NCBI GenBank assembly: GCA_903845215.1
Contig: CAIMWI010000085.1
Coordinates: 1 to 64,000, forward strand
Length of the DNA: 64,000 bases
Reading direction: 5' to 3'
DNA from: an uncultured Rhodobacterales bacterium
Lineage (GTDB): Bacteria; Pseudomonadota; Alphaproteobacteria; Rhodobacterales; Rhodobacteraceae
Numbering within the stretch: the first letter of the stretch is position 1; the number at the start of each line of letters is the position of its first letter. The notes under the pieces are model-generated. The model saw nothing but the letters and a program-made list of their open reading frames with translations, was not told the origin of the DNA and searched no databases. Made by a program: the position numbers and the translations under genes. Shown piece by piece: positions 25,879 through 35,452 of this stretch.

Positions 25879-26870
25879 ATGCAACAAACCGCCCCAGCGC
25901 AATCGCTGAATCTCGCTTCCACCCTTTATACCAGCCCCGCTGTCTGGCACGACGAGCGTGCCATGATCTTTCTGCGCACCTGGCAGTTCATGGGCCCCGC
26001 CAGCGCGGTTGCCAATCTGGGCCAATATCTGACGCTGGATATCGCGGGCTTCGGTGTCTTTGCGATTCGAGGCAAAGACGGGGTCTTGCGCGGCTTTTGA
26101 ACGGCGCGGGGGAATGCGGCTTGATCGTATGCCCTTATCACAAATGGAGCTTTGCTGACACCGGCCGCTTGGTACAAGCCCCGTGGTTTGGCCGCGATCC
26201 CGCCATCATCCCCGAAGATTGGCCGCTAGAGCCGGTTCATCTGGCCGAATGGCGCGGGCTTTTGTTTGCGGCTGTCGATCCGCAAACCTCACTGATCGAA
26301 CAACTCGGCGACCTGCCCGCTGAACTGGCCGACGAGCCTTTGGAAACCTACCTGCCCACCGACCAAGCCACTGTCAGCTTTGATGCCAATTGGAAAGTTT
26401 ACACCGACAATTTCGTCGAAGGCTACCATATCCCCGGCACGCATCCCTCGTTCTATGCCGCCATCGACTTTGAATCCTTTGAAACCACCGCCCATAGCGG
26501 TTTTGTTCGCATGACGGCCCCGCCGAAAGAGGGGCTGTTTTATCGTGGCAAGTGGCTGTGGATGTGGCCCAACTGGACCCTGTCTCTGTTTGACGGCGGC
26601 ATGAATGTAAGCCGGATTGATCCGGTGTCGGTCGACCGGACGGATCAGCATTATACCTTCTTTTTTGCTGACACATCTGAGGCGGCAGCCACCGCAAGGG
26701 CGCGTTCGGTCAATGGCACTTTGGCCGTGGTGCGCGAGGATTACGAGGTGTGCGTCTCGACCCACCGCAACTACCAAGCGGGCGGCTATAGCCCCGGCCC
26801 CTTGTCGGGGCGGCATGAAAAAGGTGTGCAATATTTCCAATCCCGCGTTTCATCGGCGCTGGGGCTATAG
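25879..26870 (+). pseudogene. Rieske oxygenase alpha subunit, disrupted by internal deletion
   Basis: Two open frames encode the two parts of one Rieske oxygenase. The first (25879-26100) runs from MQQTAPAQS to KDGVLRGF and stops. The second continues in another frame with GECGLIVCPYHKWSF, the second Rieske half-motif, then FVEGYHIPGTHP, the iron-site histidines. The intervening segment that should hold the first C-x-H ligand pair (compare FHNLCRHRG of the Rieske gene at 14823) is missing, so a deletion of a few dozen bases with frame change lies near 26098. Neither part can form a Rieske cluster; non-functional. The downstream aldo/keto reductase gene starts 48 bp later. Confidence 0.85.
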
Positions 26871-26918
26871 GGCGCTTTGTGCTAGTTTGACCGCGCCCCC
26901 TTTTTGATAGGATCCCCC

Positions 26919-27884
26919 ATGCAATACCGCCCCCTTGGCCAATCTGGCCTGTCTGTCGCCCCCGTGGTTTTAGGAGCCAATGTCTTTGGCTGGACGGCGG
27001 ATGAAGCCGCCTCTTTTGCCGTGCTGGACGGTGCAACCGACGCAGGCCTGAACGCAATCGACACGGCCGATGTCTATTCCGCTTGGGTGCCCGGCCATAA
27101 GGGCGGGGAAAGTGAAAGCGTGATTGGCCGTTGGCTTAAGGCGCGTCCGGGCAAGCGGGATAAGATCGTGCTGATCACCAAAGTAGGCAGTGACATGGGG
27201 TGGGACGCTGCGGGCCACCCCGCCAAGGGCCTGTCGGCGCGCTGGATCGAACAGGCGGTCGAGGGCAGTTTGAAGCGGCTGGGGGTGGAGGTGATCGACC
27301 ACTACTTTTCCCATCGCCCCGATGACACAGTGCCCCATGCCGAAACCTTGGCCGCCTATGACCGCTTGATCAAGGCCGGCAAGGTGCGCTCGATTGGGGC
27401 GTCGAATTTCAGCGTGGCGCAGCTGCAAGCGGCGTTGAGCACCGCCGACCAAGACGATTTGCCGCGCTACACCTCGATCCAGCCGGAATACAACCTGTAC
27501 GACCGCGCCGCGCTGGAAGGCCCGATGCTGGCGCTGTGTATGGCGCAGGGCTTGGGCGTGATCCCCTATTATGGCCTTGCCTCAGGCTTTCTGTCGGGCC
27601 TGTACCGCACCGCCGCCGCAACCGAGGGGAAGGCGCGCAAGGGCAGCCTTGACGGCTACCGCACCCCGCGCGGCTTGGCGATTTTGGATGCGCTGGACAA
27701 TGTAGCAGCCCAGCACAGCGCAACCTGTGCGCAGGTGGCTTTGGCTTGGGTGGCAGCCCAACCGGGGCTGACGGGGCCCATCGCTTCGGCCACCAGTGCC
27801 GCACAAGTGCGCGATCTGGTGGCGGCGGCGACCTTGGCGCTGACGGCGCAGGATTTGGCCCTGTTGGGGGCGGCGTCGGCTTAA
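26919..27884 (+). CDS. aldo/keto reductase
   Basis: A 321-residue NADPH-dependent aldo/keto reductase (TIM barrel). The tetrad is visible as Asp48 and Tyr53 (AIDTADVY), Lys88 (LITKVG) and His132 (SHRPDD). The GASNFS segment and the C-terminal cofactor region are present. It resembles the YajO/IolS-like group acting on sugars and aldehydes. The ATG at 26919 is chosen as the family-typical MQYRPLG start. Its stop overlaps that of the convergent uronate dehydrogenase gene, so no terminator separates them. Confidence 0.9.
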   Translation: MQYRPLGQSGLSVAPVVLGANVFGWTADEAASFAVLDGATDAGLNAIDTADVYSAWVPGHKGGESESVIGRWLKARPGKRDKIVLITKVGSDMGWDAAGHPAKGLSARWIEQAVEGSLKRLGVEVIDHYFSHRPDDTVPHAETLAAYDRLIKAGKVRSIGASNFSVAQLQAALSTADQDDLPRYTSIQPEYNLYDRAALEGPMLALCMAQGLGVIPYYGLASGFLSGLYRTAAATEGKARKGSLDGYRTPRGLAILDALDNVAAQHSATCAQVALAWVAAQPGLTGPIASATSAAQVRDLVAAATLALTAQDLALLGAASA

Positions 27885-28723
27885 GCCGTTTTGGTATCGT
27901 CGACGATGTTCATCTGCGCTTTGCCGCTTTGACCCAAGCCCACGGCGGCAAAGGCCCCGCCGTGGCAGGTTTGGGCAGGGTCGGTGAGGTCAGGGCGCGG
28001 GGCGTCGGCCAGAATTTGGGCGGCAAAGACCTCGGCATTGTCTTGCGGGCGAAAGCCCAGATGGCTGGCCTTGGCATTGTCCACCGGCGCGCGGTCGTTG
28101 TTCGATACACCGTAGACCACGCTAAAGCCGGTTGTGGGCGTATCCACCGCGCGGGTGACAAGGCGGATCAGGTCGTCATACGACAGCCACGTGCCCAAGG
28201 CGCGCGCCGATGTCACCTGCGCGCAAGACAAAATGCGCAGATGCACCGATTCCAGCCCGCGCTTGTCCCAATACATCCGGCCCAGATCCTCGGCAAAGCA
28301 CTTGGCCAGACCATAGAACGTATCGGGGCGGTGTGGCACATCGGTGCCGATAAATTCGGCCTTGGGATACATCCCCACCGCATGTATGGACGAGGCGTAG
28401 ATGACCCGCCGCAGGCCGTGTTGGTGCGCCGCCTCCCACACATTGTAAGCGCCGATGATATTGGGGCCTAGGATGTCTTCAAAACTGGCCTCATCGCTGA
28501 TGGCACCGAAATGCACCACCATATCGGCCCCCGCCAGCAGATCATGAATATCACCCTTGTTGGCCAGATCGGCGCGTTGATACCGCTCGCCCGCATAAAG
28601 CGGCCCCAAGCTTTCCACCATGTCAGACGACACCAATTCATCCGCCAGTTTTGAAAGCGGTTCGCGCAGGTAAGACCCAAGGCGGCCAGCGGCCCCTGTC
28701 AGCACAAGGCGTTTGAGTGTCAT
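27881..28723 (-). CDS. udh: uronate dehydrogenase-like NAD-dependent SDR
   Basis: A 280-residue extended short-chain dehydrogenase. GAAGRLG (10-16) binds NAD, and the catalytic set is Ser111/112 with Tyr137-x3-Lys141 (YGLAKCFAE). Segments such as NIIGAYNVWEAA, YASSIHAVGMYP and VYGVSNNDRAP closely follow Agrobacterium uronate dehydrogenase, which oxidises galacturonate or glucuronate to the aldaro-lactone. It is the last gene of a five-gene minus-strand operon beginning at 34510. Confidence 0.85.
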   Translation of the reverse strand: MTLKRLVLTGAAGRLGSYLREPLSKLADELVSSDMVESLGPLYAGERYQRADLANKGDIHDLLAGADMVVHFGAISDEASFEDILGPNIIGAYNVWEAAHQHGLRRVIYASSIHAVGMYPKAEFIGTDVPHRPDTFYGLAKCFAEDLGRMYWDKRGLESVHLRILSCAQVTSARALGTWLSYDDLIRLVTRAVDTPTTGFSVVYGVSNNDRAPVDNAKASHLGFRPQDNAEVFAAQILADAPRPDLTDPAQTCHGGAFAAVGLGQSGKAQMNIVDDTKTA

Positions 28724-28762
28724 GGTCAGTCCTTTGCAAAGGCCCCGAAGGGCGGAATAGGC

Positions 28763-29527
28763 TTAGCCCTTCATCGTCGCCACAATCGCATCCACACCTT
28801 TGGACAGGATCACCGTATCCACCCCGCAGGCGACAAAGCTAAAGCCTTCGTCCAACAGGCGCCGAGCCAATGCGGTGTCGCCCACCAAAGTGCCCACCCG
28901 AATGCCCTGCGCCATCAACTTGCGCGCCACGGGCAAGATAAAATCCCAAATGCGCGGATCGCCCGGTTGGCCCAGAATGCCCATATCGGCCCCGATGTCT
29001 GCCGGCCCGAAAAACACCCCGTCACAGCCCTGCACAGCCCCAATCTTTTCGGCCAAAAGCACCGCCGCTTGGGTTTCCACCTGCAACAGAACCGCCAATT
29101 CCGGTTCAGATTTGCTAAAGTAATCACCCACACGGCCAAACTTGTTGGCCCTTGTGCTGGTCGATACCCCCCGAATGCCATGCGGTGGATAGCGGGTTGC
29201 AGCGACAGCCTTTTGCGCCTCGGCCACCGATTGCACCATGGGGAATAACAGGCCCGAGGCCCCGATATCCAGCAAGCGTTTCACCAGCACCGGATCGTTC
29301 CATTCCGGCCGCACCATGGCTGTGGTGTCATAGCCCGCAAAGGCCTGAAGCTGGCCAAGCACCGAGGTCAGATCGTTGGGTGAATGTTCCATATCGACCA
29401 TGGCCCAGTCGAAGCCAGCCCCCGCAATGATCTCGGCGGCGAAGGGCGAGGACAGGCCGACCCAAACCCCGATCTGCGGTTTTCCTGCGCGCAGGTTTGC
29501 CAGAAACTTGTTGGGCTGCACGTTCAT
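28763..29527 (-). CDS. HpcH/HpaI family aldolase
   Basis: A 254-residue class II pyruvate aldolase. Motifs are WVGLSSPFAAEI, FDWAMVDMEHSPND (Glu47/His48), HGIRGVSTSTRANKFG and GVFFGPADIGADMG. Related enzymes cleave 2-keto-3-deoxy-glucarate, 2-keto-3-deoxy-rhamnonate or 4-hydroxy-2-oxoheptanedioate to pyruvate and an aldehyde. With uronate dehydrogenase next in the operon, a 2-keto-3-deoxy sugar acid is a likely substrate. Its start overlaps the stop of the FAD oxidase gene by four bases. Confidence 0.87.
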   Translation of the reverse strand: MNVQPNKFLANLRAGKPQIGVWVGLSSPFAAEIIAGAGFDWAMVDMEHSPNDLTSVLGQLQAFAGYDTTAMVRPEWNDPVLVKRLLDIGASGLLFPMVQSVAEAQKAVAATRYPPHGIRGVSTSTRANKFGRVGDYFSKSEPELAVLLQVETQAAVLLAEKIGAVQGCDGVFFGPADIGADMGILGQPGDPRIWDFILPVARKLMAQGIRVGTLVGDTALARRLLDEGFSFVACGVDTVILSKGVDAIVATMKG

Positions 29528-30726
29528 ATAATGGCACCTTCGATCAGGGGGCGGTTGGCGGTGATGCGTTCAAAGCTAAAGGGGGTCAGGTCCAGCGTGC
29601 GAAATGCGCCGTAGGTCAGCCATTCGGCGGTGCCGCGCCCCATGGCGGGGGATTGCTGCAAGCCGTGGCCGGAAAAGCCGTTGAGGAACAAGAAGTTGCT
29701 GACCTCAGGATGTGGGCCTGCGATGGCGTTCTGGTCGAGCGTGTTGTAATCATACTGCCCCGCCCATTCGCGCAAGACCTTAACCGCCTCAAACTGCGGA
29801 ATACGGGTCGCAAGGATCGGCCAGACATGGTCCAGCCAAAGGCTTTGGTCCATGGCAAAGTCGTCAAAGGCAACGGCGGGGTCATGGTCGGTATGCGCGC
29901 CGACCAGATAGGTCGTATCGCTGTCGGTGCGAAAATGCACGCCTGTCGGGTCAATCGTCAGCGGCAGATCGCGGCTCAGCGGTTGTTCTGCGGCGATGAT
30001 CCATGAATAGCGCTTGCGCGGTTCGATCGGGATCGTGATCCCCGCCATGGCCGCCGTCTTGGCCCCGCGCGTGCCCGAGGCGTTGACAAGATGCCCGCAG
30101 GCCACAACCTCGCCACTGGCGAGGGTTACGCTTTCGATCTTGGCCCCCTTACGGGTGATCGCCACCACCTCGTTGCGGATATACTCTGCCCCGCCTGCGC
30201 GGGCCTTGCGGCGCAGCCAGTCAAACATGGTGTAGCCGTCAAAATAGCCTTCATCCTTGCAGTTGATGCTGCCCAAGACCAGATCGTCGACGGCATAAAA
30301 CGGATATTCGGCCTTGATCTCTTCCGGCGTCATCAGGCGCGTCTGTGCCCCCAAAGTCACCTGCACCTTGGCCTGTGCGCGCAGCACTTGGGCAAAGGCG
30401 TCATCCGCCGCCATATACATATAGCCGAAATTGCGGATCTTCAGTTTGGGCGCGTCCTCGCCCAGATAACGGGGCAGGTTCTGGCTGAACTCGGCCCCGA
30501 ATTGCGAGATGCGGATGTTCAGCTCGGTCGAAAACTGCTGGCGTATGCAAGAATTGGACAGCGAGGTGGCGGCGAATTCATAAGACGGGTCGCGTTCCAC
30601 CACCAAAACGGTGCCGTTAAAATCGGGGTTTTGCATTAGAAACCACGCCGTGGCAGAGCCTGTCGCCGCCCCGCCGATGATGATCACGTCATAAGACAGG
30701 CGTTTTGGTGCGTCTTTCGTCGTCAT
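29524..30726 (-). CDS. DAO-family FAD-dependent oxidoreductase
   Basis: A 400-residue flavoenzyme with dinucleotide-binding motif VIIIGGAATGSATAWFL, a C-terminal FLNGFSGHGLQQSPAMGR segment typical of the sarcosine/D-amino-acid oxidase family, and TSLSNSCIRQQFS near the flavin. It probably oxidises a C-N bond of an amino acid or N-alkyl amine. It begins directly after the hydantoinase B stop and overlaps the aldolase gene, so it acts in the same pathway. Substrate not determinable by eye. Confidence 0.85.
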   Translation of the reverse strand: MTTKDAPKRLSYDVIIIGGAATGSATAWFLMQNPDFNGTVLVVERDPSYEFAATSLSNSCIRQQFSTELNIRISQFGAEFSQNLPRYLGEDAPKLKIRNFGYMYMAADDAFAQVLRAQAKVQVTLGAQTRLMTPEEIKAEYPFYAVDDLVLGSINCKDEGYFDGYTMFDWLRRKARAGGAEYIRNEVVAITRKGAKIESVTLASGEVVACGHLVNASGTRGAKTAAMAGITIPIEPRKRYSWIIAAEQPLSRDLPLTIDPTGVHFRTDSDTTYLVGAHTDHDPAVAFDDFAMDQSLWLDHVWPILATRIPQFEAVKVLREWAGQYDYNTLDQNAIAGPHPEVSNFLFLNGFSGHGLQQSPAMGRGTAEWLTYGAFRTLDLTPFSFERITANRPLIEGAII

Positions 30727-32430
30727 TCACTCCGTCTCCCCTAAGCGCGCCTGCGCGATAACTTGGGCAATCTCTGCCTCGGGCAGGCCATAGATGCTGA
30801 GGGCAGCCCCTGTTGAAATATACCCTAGCGCCAGATCGCGGCGGATGGCAGCCACGTCGCGATCCGCCAGCGCACCGTAGCCAGCACCACCGGGAAAGGC
30901 CATCACCACCTTGCGGCCATGGGGCACAAATTGCTTGCCCTTGCCTTTCATCGCACCGCCATCGTCTTGCGCCAAAGTGGTGGGGGCACCGTCCATCCCG
31001 CCCCGCCTGCCGCGCGCAGGGTGGCGCAGGCGGTCGAACATGGCCGAAAAGTCAAACTCGTGCCCCTCGCGCGCGCCCACTTCCATAAACTGCCCCAAAC
31101 CGCCGCGATATTGCCCCGCCCCGCCGGAATCAGGGCGCAATTCTTTGCGCCAGATGATGACGGGGCCTGCATGTTCGGTGGCTTCAACCGGCATCGTCAT
31201 AACGCCAGAGGGGAAGGCGGTGGCGCTCATCCCGTCCAGTGTGGGCCGCGCACCGGAACCGCCAGAGTTGAACGTCAGCACCTCGGATCGCATGGCATCA
31301 GATGGGGCTGGCTGATCGGTGCGCGGGCGCAGGCTGACTTGGAAGTTGCACAAACATCCCGCCCCTTCGGCGGGCACGGTGCGAGGCAGGATCTTATCCA
31401 AGGCGTCATAGATCGTATCGGGCACCATATGCCCGATCACATGGCGCAGGGCCACGGGGGCAGGGTGCAGGGCGTTGACGATGGAATTGACCGGCGCTGT
31501 AATCTGGAACGGCGCCAGCGAGGCGGCGTTGTTGGGAATCTCGGGCGCAATGGCGCATTTCAGCGCGTAGCAGGCATAGGCCTTGGTATAGACCAAGGGC
31601 ACGTTGATGCCCTTTTTGTCCAACCCCGAGGTGCCCGCCCAATCGCACAGCACATGATCGCCGTGGAAAGAGACTTTCACTTTCAGGTCAATCGGGGTGT
31701 CATAGCCATCAATCGTCATCGCCCCTTCGGCCGCAACTTGCGGCAAAGCCGCAATCCGCGCCACGGTGGCTTGATGTGAGTTGGTCAGGATGAACTCGGA
31801 AATCCCGTCCAGATTGTCCAGATCAAATTCCAGCATGGTTTCGATCAGGCGGCGGTGGCCGATCTCGTTACAGGTGGTCAGTGCGTAAACATCGCCCACC
31901 ACCTGGTCAGGCTCGCGCACATTGGCGCGGATCAGGGCGATCAGGGTGGCATCCAAGTGGCCTTTGTCGATCAGCTTTAGGGCGGGGATAAACAGCCCCT
32001 CTTCATAGACTGAATTGCCATCAGCCCCAAAGCCGCGCCCGCCGATGTCGACGATATGCGCGGTGCAGGCAAAAAAGCCCACATGGCGGCCTTTGTGGAA
32101 GGACGGCGTGCATAGGGTGATGTCGTGCAGATGCCCCGTGCCTTCCCACGGGTCGTTGGTGATATAAACATCCCCTTCCGCCAGATTGTCACGCCCGATG
32201 CGGCGGATGAAATGGGCCACGGCATCGGCCATCGCGTTCACATGGCCCGGTGTGCCCGTGACCGCTTGGGCCAGCATCTGGCCTGCCGCATTATAGACCC
32301 CCGCCGACAAATCCCCCGCTTCGCGCACCGAGGTGGAAAAGGCCGTGCGCACCAGCGCTTGGGCCTGTTCCTCGACAATGGAAATCAGGCGGTTCCACAT
32401 CACTTGGTAAACCACTTGCGAGCGTGCCAT
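30727..32430 (-). CDS. hydantoinase B / oxoprolinase B subunit
   Basis: A 567-residue HyuB-family protein, the partner of HyuA in ATP-dependent ring opening of hydantoins, N-methylhydantoin or 5-oxoproline. Family features are VREAGDLSAGVYNAAGQMLAQ, the TPGHVNAM segment, NDPWEGTGHLHDIT and GGAGQYRGGLG. The ATG at 32430 follows the HyuA stop by one base, so the pair is coupled. The family also includes acetone-carboxylase-like proteins, so the substrate class is open. Confidence 0.9.
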   Translation of the reverse strand: MARSQVVYQVMWNRLISIVEEQAQALVRTAFSTSVREAGDLSAGVYNAAGQMLAQAVTGTPGHVNAMADAVAHFIRRIGRDNLAEGDVYITNDPWEGTGHLHDITLCTPSFHKGRHVGFFACTAHIVDIGGRGFGADGNSVYEEGLFIPALKLIDKGHLDATLIALIRANVREPDQVVGDVYALTTCNEIGHRRLIETMLEFDLDNLDGISEFILTNSHQATVARIAALPQVAAEGAMTIDGYDTPIDLKVKVSFHGDHVLCDWAGTSGLDKKGINVPLVYTKAYACYALKCAIAPEIPNNAASLAPFQITAPVNSIVNALHPAPVALRHVIGHMVPDTIYDALDKILPRTVPAEGAGCLCNFQVSLRPRTDQPAPSDAMRSEVLTFNSGGSGARPTLDGMSATAFPSGVMTMPVEATEHAGPVIIWRKELRPDSGGAGQYRGGLGQFMEVGAREGHEFDFSAMFDRLRHPARGRRGGMDGAPTTLAQDDGGAMKGKGKQFVPHGRKVVMAFPGGAGYGALADRDVAAIRRDLALGYISTGAALSIYGLPEAEIAQVIAQARLGETE

Positions 32431-32431
32431 G

Positions 32432-34510
32432 TCAGACCCCCTGAACCGTGATGTCGATACAGCCATCGCCCAAAATCCGCGCTTGGCGTGATAAGGGCAG
32501 CACGGTTGTGGTTTCTTCTTCCGTGATCAGCGCGGGGCCTTGAACCCGCGCGCCCAAAGGCAAGGCTGCACGGTCATAAATCGCCGCAGGGTGGGCGGTG
32601 CCTAAAGCTGCGTCAAAAAGCGCCCGCTGTCCCAAGGGGGCGGGCGAAGGTTGCGCCGCCACGTTCGCCAAATCCTCGACCGGCGCAGCAAGGGTTGCGG
32701 CATTGACCGACCACAGCGTGATCTCCACCGCCATCCCCGCAACAGGGCGGCCGAAAAGCGTGGTGTAATCCTGCTCGAACCGCTGCAAGAACACGGCGGG
32801 GTCGGCGTTTAACGCTTGGGCGGGGGTGAGGGTGACGGGGATTTCCCATCCTTGGCCCTTGTAGCGCATATAAACCTTGAACGCAGCATGGATCGGCGCT
32901 GTGGGCGCGCAGGTGCGCACAAAACGCGTGGCCTCGACTTCCATCTCGGCAAAAAGGGCGCGCACGGCGGCGGGGTCGAATTGGGCCAGAGGCATAACCT
33001 GCGTGCGGTTGGATTCAAAGCTGAACGGGGCCCGCAAGAACCCGATGGCAGAACCAACACCCGCCCCCCGCGGGATCAAACAGCGCGCCACCCCCAGTTT
33101 TTCGCACAACCGCCCCGCGTGCAGGGGGGCGGCCCCACCAAAGGCGATCATGGTATAGGTCGACAAATCCTCGCCATTTTCCACCGCATGCACGCGGGCG
33201 GCGTTGGCCATGTTTTCATCCACCACTTCGGCAAGGCCCCATGCCGCCTCGACCGTGGGCATGGATAGGGGCTGGCCAAGGGCTTGGTCCAAGGCATGCG
33301 CTGCGGCGGCAGTGTCCAAGGGGATGCTGCCGCCTGCGAAATTGTCAGGATCCAGCTTGCCCAAGATCAGATCGGCATCGGTGACGGCAGGGTGCACCCC
33401 GCCCCGCCCATAACACGCAGGCCCCGGTTCCGACCCAGCACTGTGCGGCCCCACGCGGATCTGGTTCATCCCATCCACCCGCGCCAAAGACCCGCCACCC
33501 GCACCGATTTCCACCATGTCGATCACGGGAATGGAAATCGGCATGCCAGAGCCCTTTTTGAACCGATAACTGCGCGCCACTTCAAAGACCCGCGCGGTTT
33601 TGGGTTTGTGCCCGCGGATCAGGCAGATCTTCGCCGTGGTCCCGCCCATGTCAAACGACAGCACTTTGTCCAGCCCATGGCGTGCCGCAATGCCCGCCGC
33701 AAAAACGGCCCCACCAGCGGGGCCGGATTCCACCAGCCGCACCGGAAACTCTGCTGCACTTTGCAACGAGATGATCCCCCCGCCGGAATGCATCAAAAAG
33801 ATCGGGCAAGTCGCGCCCTCGACCGACAGGCGTTGGGCCAGACGGTCCAGATACGAGGTCATCAAGGGCTTGATGTAGGCATTGGCGACCGTGGTGGTGA
33901 AGCGTTCATATTCGCGCATCTGGGGCGACACCTCGCTGGACAGCGAAATCATCACGCCGGGCAAATGCTTTTCCAGAACCGAGCGGATCAGCCGTTCATG
34001 GGCGGGGTTGGCGTAGGAATGCAACAATCCCACCGCGATGCTTTGATAGCCCGCCTCGCGCAAAGTGTCGGTCAGCGCCTCGACCTCGGCACGGTCCAAA
34101 GCGATCAGCACATCGCCGCGCGCGCCGATCCGTTCGGTCACGGTATAGCGCCGGTTGCGCGGCAAAAGCGGGTCTGGCAGCGAAAGGTTCAGATCATACT
34201 GTTCAAACCGGCTTTCCGAGCGCATTTCGATCACATCGCGAAAGCCCTGCGTGGTGATCAGCGCCGTCTTGGCCCCGCGCCGTTCGATCAGGGCGTTGGT
34301 GGCAAGGGTTGTGCCGTGGATGATCTGGGTCAGGTCAGACGCCGCAATTTCCGCCTTTTCACACACACGGTGCAGGCCCTGCACAATGGCATCTTCGGGG
34401 GCGGCATAGGTGGTCAAGACCTTGGTGGAATGGCGCTGGCCTGCGACATCCAGCACCACATCGGTAAAGGTGCCGCCGATATCCACCCCTAATCGCGCCG
34501 CTTGGGCCAT
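32432..34510 (-). CDS. hydantoinase A / oxoprolinase A subunit
   Basis: A 692-residue HyuA-family ATPase subunit. The N-terminal actin-like ATP site DIGGTFTDVV (10-19), HGTTLATNALIERRGAKTALITT, SFDMGGTTAKICLI and the C-terminal GPALITEEETTTVLP are all intact. It is the first gene of an operon with HyuB, an FAD oxidase, an aldolase and uronate dehydrogenase. I see no dedicated regulator or transporter beside it. The 69-bp gap upstream shows no clear promoter. Confidence 0.92.
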   Translation of the reverse strand: MAQAARLGVDIGGTFTDVVLDVAGQRHSTKVLTTYAAPEDAIVQGLHRVCEKAEIAASDLTQIIHGTTLATNALIERRGAKTALITTQGFRDVIEMRSESRFEQYDLNLSLPDPLLPRNRRYTVTERIGARGDVLIALDRAEVEALTDTLREAGYQSIAVGLLHSYANPAHERLIRSVLEKHLPGVMISLSSEVSPQMREYERFTTTVANAYIKPLMTSYLDRLAQRLSVEGATCPIFLMHSGGGIISLQSAAEFPVRLVESGPAGGAVFAAGIAARHGLDKVLSFDMGGTTAKICLIRGHKPKTARVFEVARSYRFKKGSGMPISIPVIDMVEIGAGGGSLARVDGMNQIRVGPHSAGSEPGPACYGRGGVHPAVTDADLILGKLDPDNFAGGSIPLDTAAAAHALDQALGQPLSMPTVEAAWGLAEVVDENMANAARVHAVENGEDLSTYTMIAFGGAAPLHAGRLCEKLGVARCLIPRGAGVGSAIGFLRAPFSFESNRTQVMPLAQFDPAAVRALFAEMEVEATRFVRTCAPTAPIHAAFKVYMRYKGQGWEIPVTLTPAQALNADPAVFLQRFEQDYTTLFGRPVAGMAVEITLWSVNAATLAAPVEDLANVAAQPSPAPLGQRALFDAALGTAHPAAIYDRAALPLGARVQGPALITEEETTTVLPLSRQARILGDGCIDITVQGV

Positions 34511-34579
34511 GGTTGTCTCCCTGATTTGAACCGCAGGCTAGACCATCGGCGGGGCGGGAAAAACCCTTTAATGGCGGGC

Positions 34580-35443
34580 TTATCCGCCAATCACGGGCGG
34601 CGGCCCCAACGAGCGCAGCGCATAACTTGTGGCTTGGGCGACCGGCTCAATCGTATCGCGCAAAAGCGCAATGCGGTCAAAGCGGGTGGGGTCGCTGGCC
34701 AGACTGACCCGCAACGCCGCCCCGAAGGCTTGGCGCAGTTCGGTGCCGATGTTGAATTTGCAGACATTGGTGTCAGCGGCCAACTGTGACCGCAAAGCGT
34801 GGTCAAGCCCCGACCCGCCATGCAGCACAAGGGGCAGTGTGGGGGTCGCCGCTTGCACCGCACGCAGGCGGTGCCAGTCAATCTGCGCGCTGGTCTCCGT
34901 CATAAGATGGCTGTTGCCGACCGAAACCGCCAAAGCATCGACACCGGTTTGGGCGGCAAACTGCGCCACTTCCGCCGGATCTGTGCCCAGCGAGGGCGTG
35001 GCATTGCGTCCCGCCCCTTCGGCATAGCCCACAAAGCCCAACTCAGCCTCAACCCCCACGCCCTTGGCATGGGCCATGGCCACAACCTCTGCTGTTCGGG
35101 CGATGTTCTCGGCCAAGGGCAGGGCCGACCCGTCATACATGACCGAAGTGAAGCCGCAGGCGATGGCCTCGGCACAAACCGCCAGCGTTTCGCCGTGGTC
35201 AAGATGGGCCACGACGGGCACGCGGGCGCGTTCGCCCAAGGCGCGAAACATCGCCCCCAAGACGGGCAAGGGCGTATGGGCGCGCGCACCGGGGCCGGCT
35301 TGCAAGATCACGGGGCAGCCCTCGGCCTCGGCCGCTTGCACATAGGCGACAGCGTCTTCCCAACCCAACACCACCAACCCCGCCACAGCGCGGCGCTGGG
35401 TCAGGCAGGCCGACAGAACTTGGCTAAGCGATACCAGCGCCAT
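34580..35443 (-). CDS. class II aldolase (IolJ/fructose-bisphosphate aldolase family)
   Basis: A 287-residue zinc-dependent class II aldolase. The metal and catalytic motifs VPVVAHLDHGE, VEAELGFVG, LVLHGGSGLD and NVCKFNIGTELR are present. Beside iolB and iolC it most likely acts as IolJ, splitting 2-deoxy-5-keto-gluconate-6-phosphate into malonate semialdehyde and DHAP. It is the last gene of the minus-strand arm of the inositol-type cluster, 9 bp after iolB. Confidence 0.85.
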   Translation of the reverse strand: MALVSLSQVLSACLTQRRAVAGLVVLGWEDAVAYVQAAEAEGCPVILQAGPGARAHTPLPVLGAMFRALGERARVPVVAHLDHGETLAVCAEAIACGFTSVMYDGSALPLAENIARTAEVVAMAHAKGVGVEAELGFVGYAEGAGRNATPSLGTDPAEVAQFAAQTGVDALAVSVGNSHLMTETSAQIDWHRLRAVQAATPTLPLVLHGGSGLDHALRSQLAADTNVCKFNIGTELRQAFGAALRVSLASDPTRFDRIALLRDTIEPVAQATSYALRSLGPPPVIGG

Positions 35444-35452
35444 CCCCGCCCC

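Noticed and set aside
25612-26025. 137-residue minus-strand frame upstream of the Rieske pseudogene
   Set aside because: No ribosome-binding site or family motif, and it overlaps the conserved start of the pseudogene.
33284-34492. 402-residue plus-strand frame opposite hydantoinase A
   Set aside because: Antisense shadow; HyuA motifs are complete on the minus strand.
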